From the NCBI GenBank assembly GCA_050260275.1, contig JBLNBX010000205.1, positions 1 to 15,471 of the forward strand: 15,471 nucleotides of DNA. The letters are read 5' to 3'. Both the position numbers and the translations under genes were made by a program. The notes beneath the pieces were generated by a model. The model was given only the letters and a program-made list of their open reading frames with translations. It did not search any database and had not been told where the DNA came from. Shown in pieces: positions 14,731 to 15,471 of this stretch. The DNA is from DATMXS01 sp050260275 (GTDB lineage Bacteria > Acidobacteriota > Terriglobia > Bryobacterales > Bryobacteraceae). Every line of letters begins with the position of its first letter. The stretch's first letter is position 1.

Positions 14731-14754
14731 GGCGCCGCTCAATCGCGCGGCGCC
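14731..14754 (-). other. GC hairpin at the yyaL-like/tpx junction
   Basis: GGCGCCGC (14731-14738) pairs perfectly with GCGGCGCC (14747-14754) around an 8-base loop that contains the stop codon of the upstream gene. The 11-base motif CGCGCGGCGCC also occurs twice directly here (14726 and 14744). No T-run follows on the minus strand, so it is not a standard terminator; it may act on mRNA stability or coupling between the genes. Confidence 0.4.
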
Positions 14755-15471
14755 TGCCCGGAAGTCTCGATCGCCAGTTCTATGGTGGCGAGAAGTTGCG
14801 GCACGGCCTCGGGAGCGGTGGCAGCGCGCGAGCCGATCGCGCGCAGCGCGCGCCATGCGGCCTCGCGGTAGTCGTCGCGATTCGCCCGAGCCGCCAGCCG
14901 GAGCAGGTTCGCGATCGCGATGGAGTTGCCGGAGGGCTCCGCGCCGTCGTAGTCGTCCTTCAGGCGTAGTATCAGGTGCGGATCGGGCGGAGCGCCAAAG
15001 AACGCGCCCGCGTCTTTGTCTTCGAAAAGCTCGAGTTGCTTGTCTGTCAGCCGCACCGCGGTGTCGAGCACGCCGTCACCAGGCGCGGCCTCGTCGAGAT
15101 CGAGCAGCCCCTGCACGAAGAACGCATAGTCCTCGAGCAGTCCCGGATGCGCCGCATCGCCGCCGCGATACCGCCGGACCAGCGTGCCCGCCGAGCTGTC
15201 GTACATGCGTTGCGTGATGAACGCCGCGGCACGGCGCGCCGCGTAGAGGTACTTCTGCTCGCCGAACGCGGCGGCTGCCTTCGCGAGCGCAGATATCATG
15301 AGGCCGTTCCACGATGCGAGCACCTTGTCGTCGCGCAGCGGGCGCGGCCGCGCGTTCCGCACCGCGAGCAATGCCGCGCGGGATTCCGCGAGCGACCGCG
15401 CCATCGCTTCCACGTCGAGCTCGAAGTGACTCGCCGTGTCCGGCACGGAGTGCGCTTCGAACAATATATTG
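14739..15471 (-). CDS. YyaL/DUF255-type thioredoxin-domain protein, C-terminal part
   Basis: This is the C-terminal 243 residues of a larger protein whose start lies beyond the right edge; the reading frame is open to the last base (codons for NILFEAHS). It has the alpha/alpha-barrel features of the YyaL/SSP411 (spermatogenesis-associated protein 20) family: DDKVLASWNGLMISALA, the segment LLEDYAFFVQGLLDL, and DGAEPSGNSIA. The full family protein is about 600-700 residues, with an N-terminal thioredoxin-like domain (DUF255) that would lie outside the window. The biochemical function is not established. An apparent TTG start at 15464 is internal, not a true start. It is probably co-transcribed with tpx, which would fit a thiol/redox theme. 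Confidence 0.85.
   Translation of the reverse strand, partial: NILFEAHSVPDTASHFELDVEAMARSLAESRAALLAVRNARPRPLRDDKVLASWNGLMISALAKAAAAFGEQKYLYAARRAAAFITQRMYDSSAGTLVRRYRGGDAAHPGLLEDYAFFVQGLLDLDEAAPGDGVLDTAVRLTDKQLELFEDKDAGAFFGAPPDPHLILRLKDDYDGAEPSGNSIAIANLLRLAARANRDDYREAAWRALRAIGSRAATAPEAVPQLLATIELAIETSGQAPRD

Noticed and set aside
14240..15217. 325-codon plus-strand frame antisense to tpx and the YyaL-like gene
   Set aside because: It has Arg/Ala/His-rich shadow composition, while both minus-strand genes are supported by motifs.

Overview
This is a GC-rich bacterial chromosomal window with 14 recognisable protein genes, two of them cut by the window edges, plus one short candidate peptide gene. 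No rRNA, tRNA, transposase or CRISPR array was seen. Several features suggest a Gram-negative acidobacterium of the Bryobacterales/Solibacter type: a TPR-CHAT protein with an ECF sigma factor and a zinc-finger anti-sigma-like protein, a Tat-signal Gfo/Idh/MocA oxidoreductase, a KDO-phosphatase-type HAD enzyme, and an array of short GC palindromes between genes. This assignment is inference from gene content; no marker gene is present.

Layout. (1) 1-2412, plus strand: the tail of an ABC ATPase and two paralogous ABC-2 permeases, joined by overlapping stop/start codons; an efflux exporter operon. (2) 2438-3487: a Tat-signal Gfo/Idh/MocA oxidoreductase. (3) 3488-7446, plus strand: the most unusual part. 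A structured, lower-GC leader carries a strongly initiated 21-codon ORF. It is followed by a tight three-gene unit: TPR-CHAT peptidase-like protein, ECF sigma factor, and membrane-anchored zinc-finger protein. (4) 7426-11145, minus strand: an operon read gnd - PfkB sugar kinase - KdsC-type HAD phosphatase - ACT/DUF5612 protein, which looks like sugar and sugar-acid phosphate metabolism plus a protein of unknown function. (5) 11280-13867, plus strand: an MJ0936/YfcE-type phosphodiesterase, then archease and the RNA ligase RtcB, an RNA repair pair. (6) 13868-14170: an intergenic region with three related palindromes. (7) 14171-15471, minus strand: a thiol peroxidase and the C-terminal part of a YyaL/DUF255-type protein.

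The best candidate for an undescribed system is region 3. A caspase-like TPR-CHAT protein encoded directly with a sigma factor and its probable membrane anti-sigma factor recalls the logic of type III-E CRISPR (TPR-CHAT/Csx29 cleaving Csx30, which holds back an RpoE-like sigma factor). Here there is no CRISPR component, and there is an upstream micro-ORF whose ribosome binding site can fold into a hairpin. Smaller oddities are a thiol peroxidase lacking the usual resolving cysteine, a 6-phosphogluconate dehydrogenase with an NAD-type rather than NADP-type cofactor loop, and a 19-bp tandem repeat in the divergent gnd promoter region.
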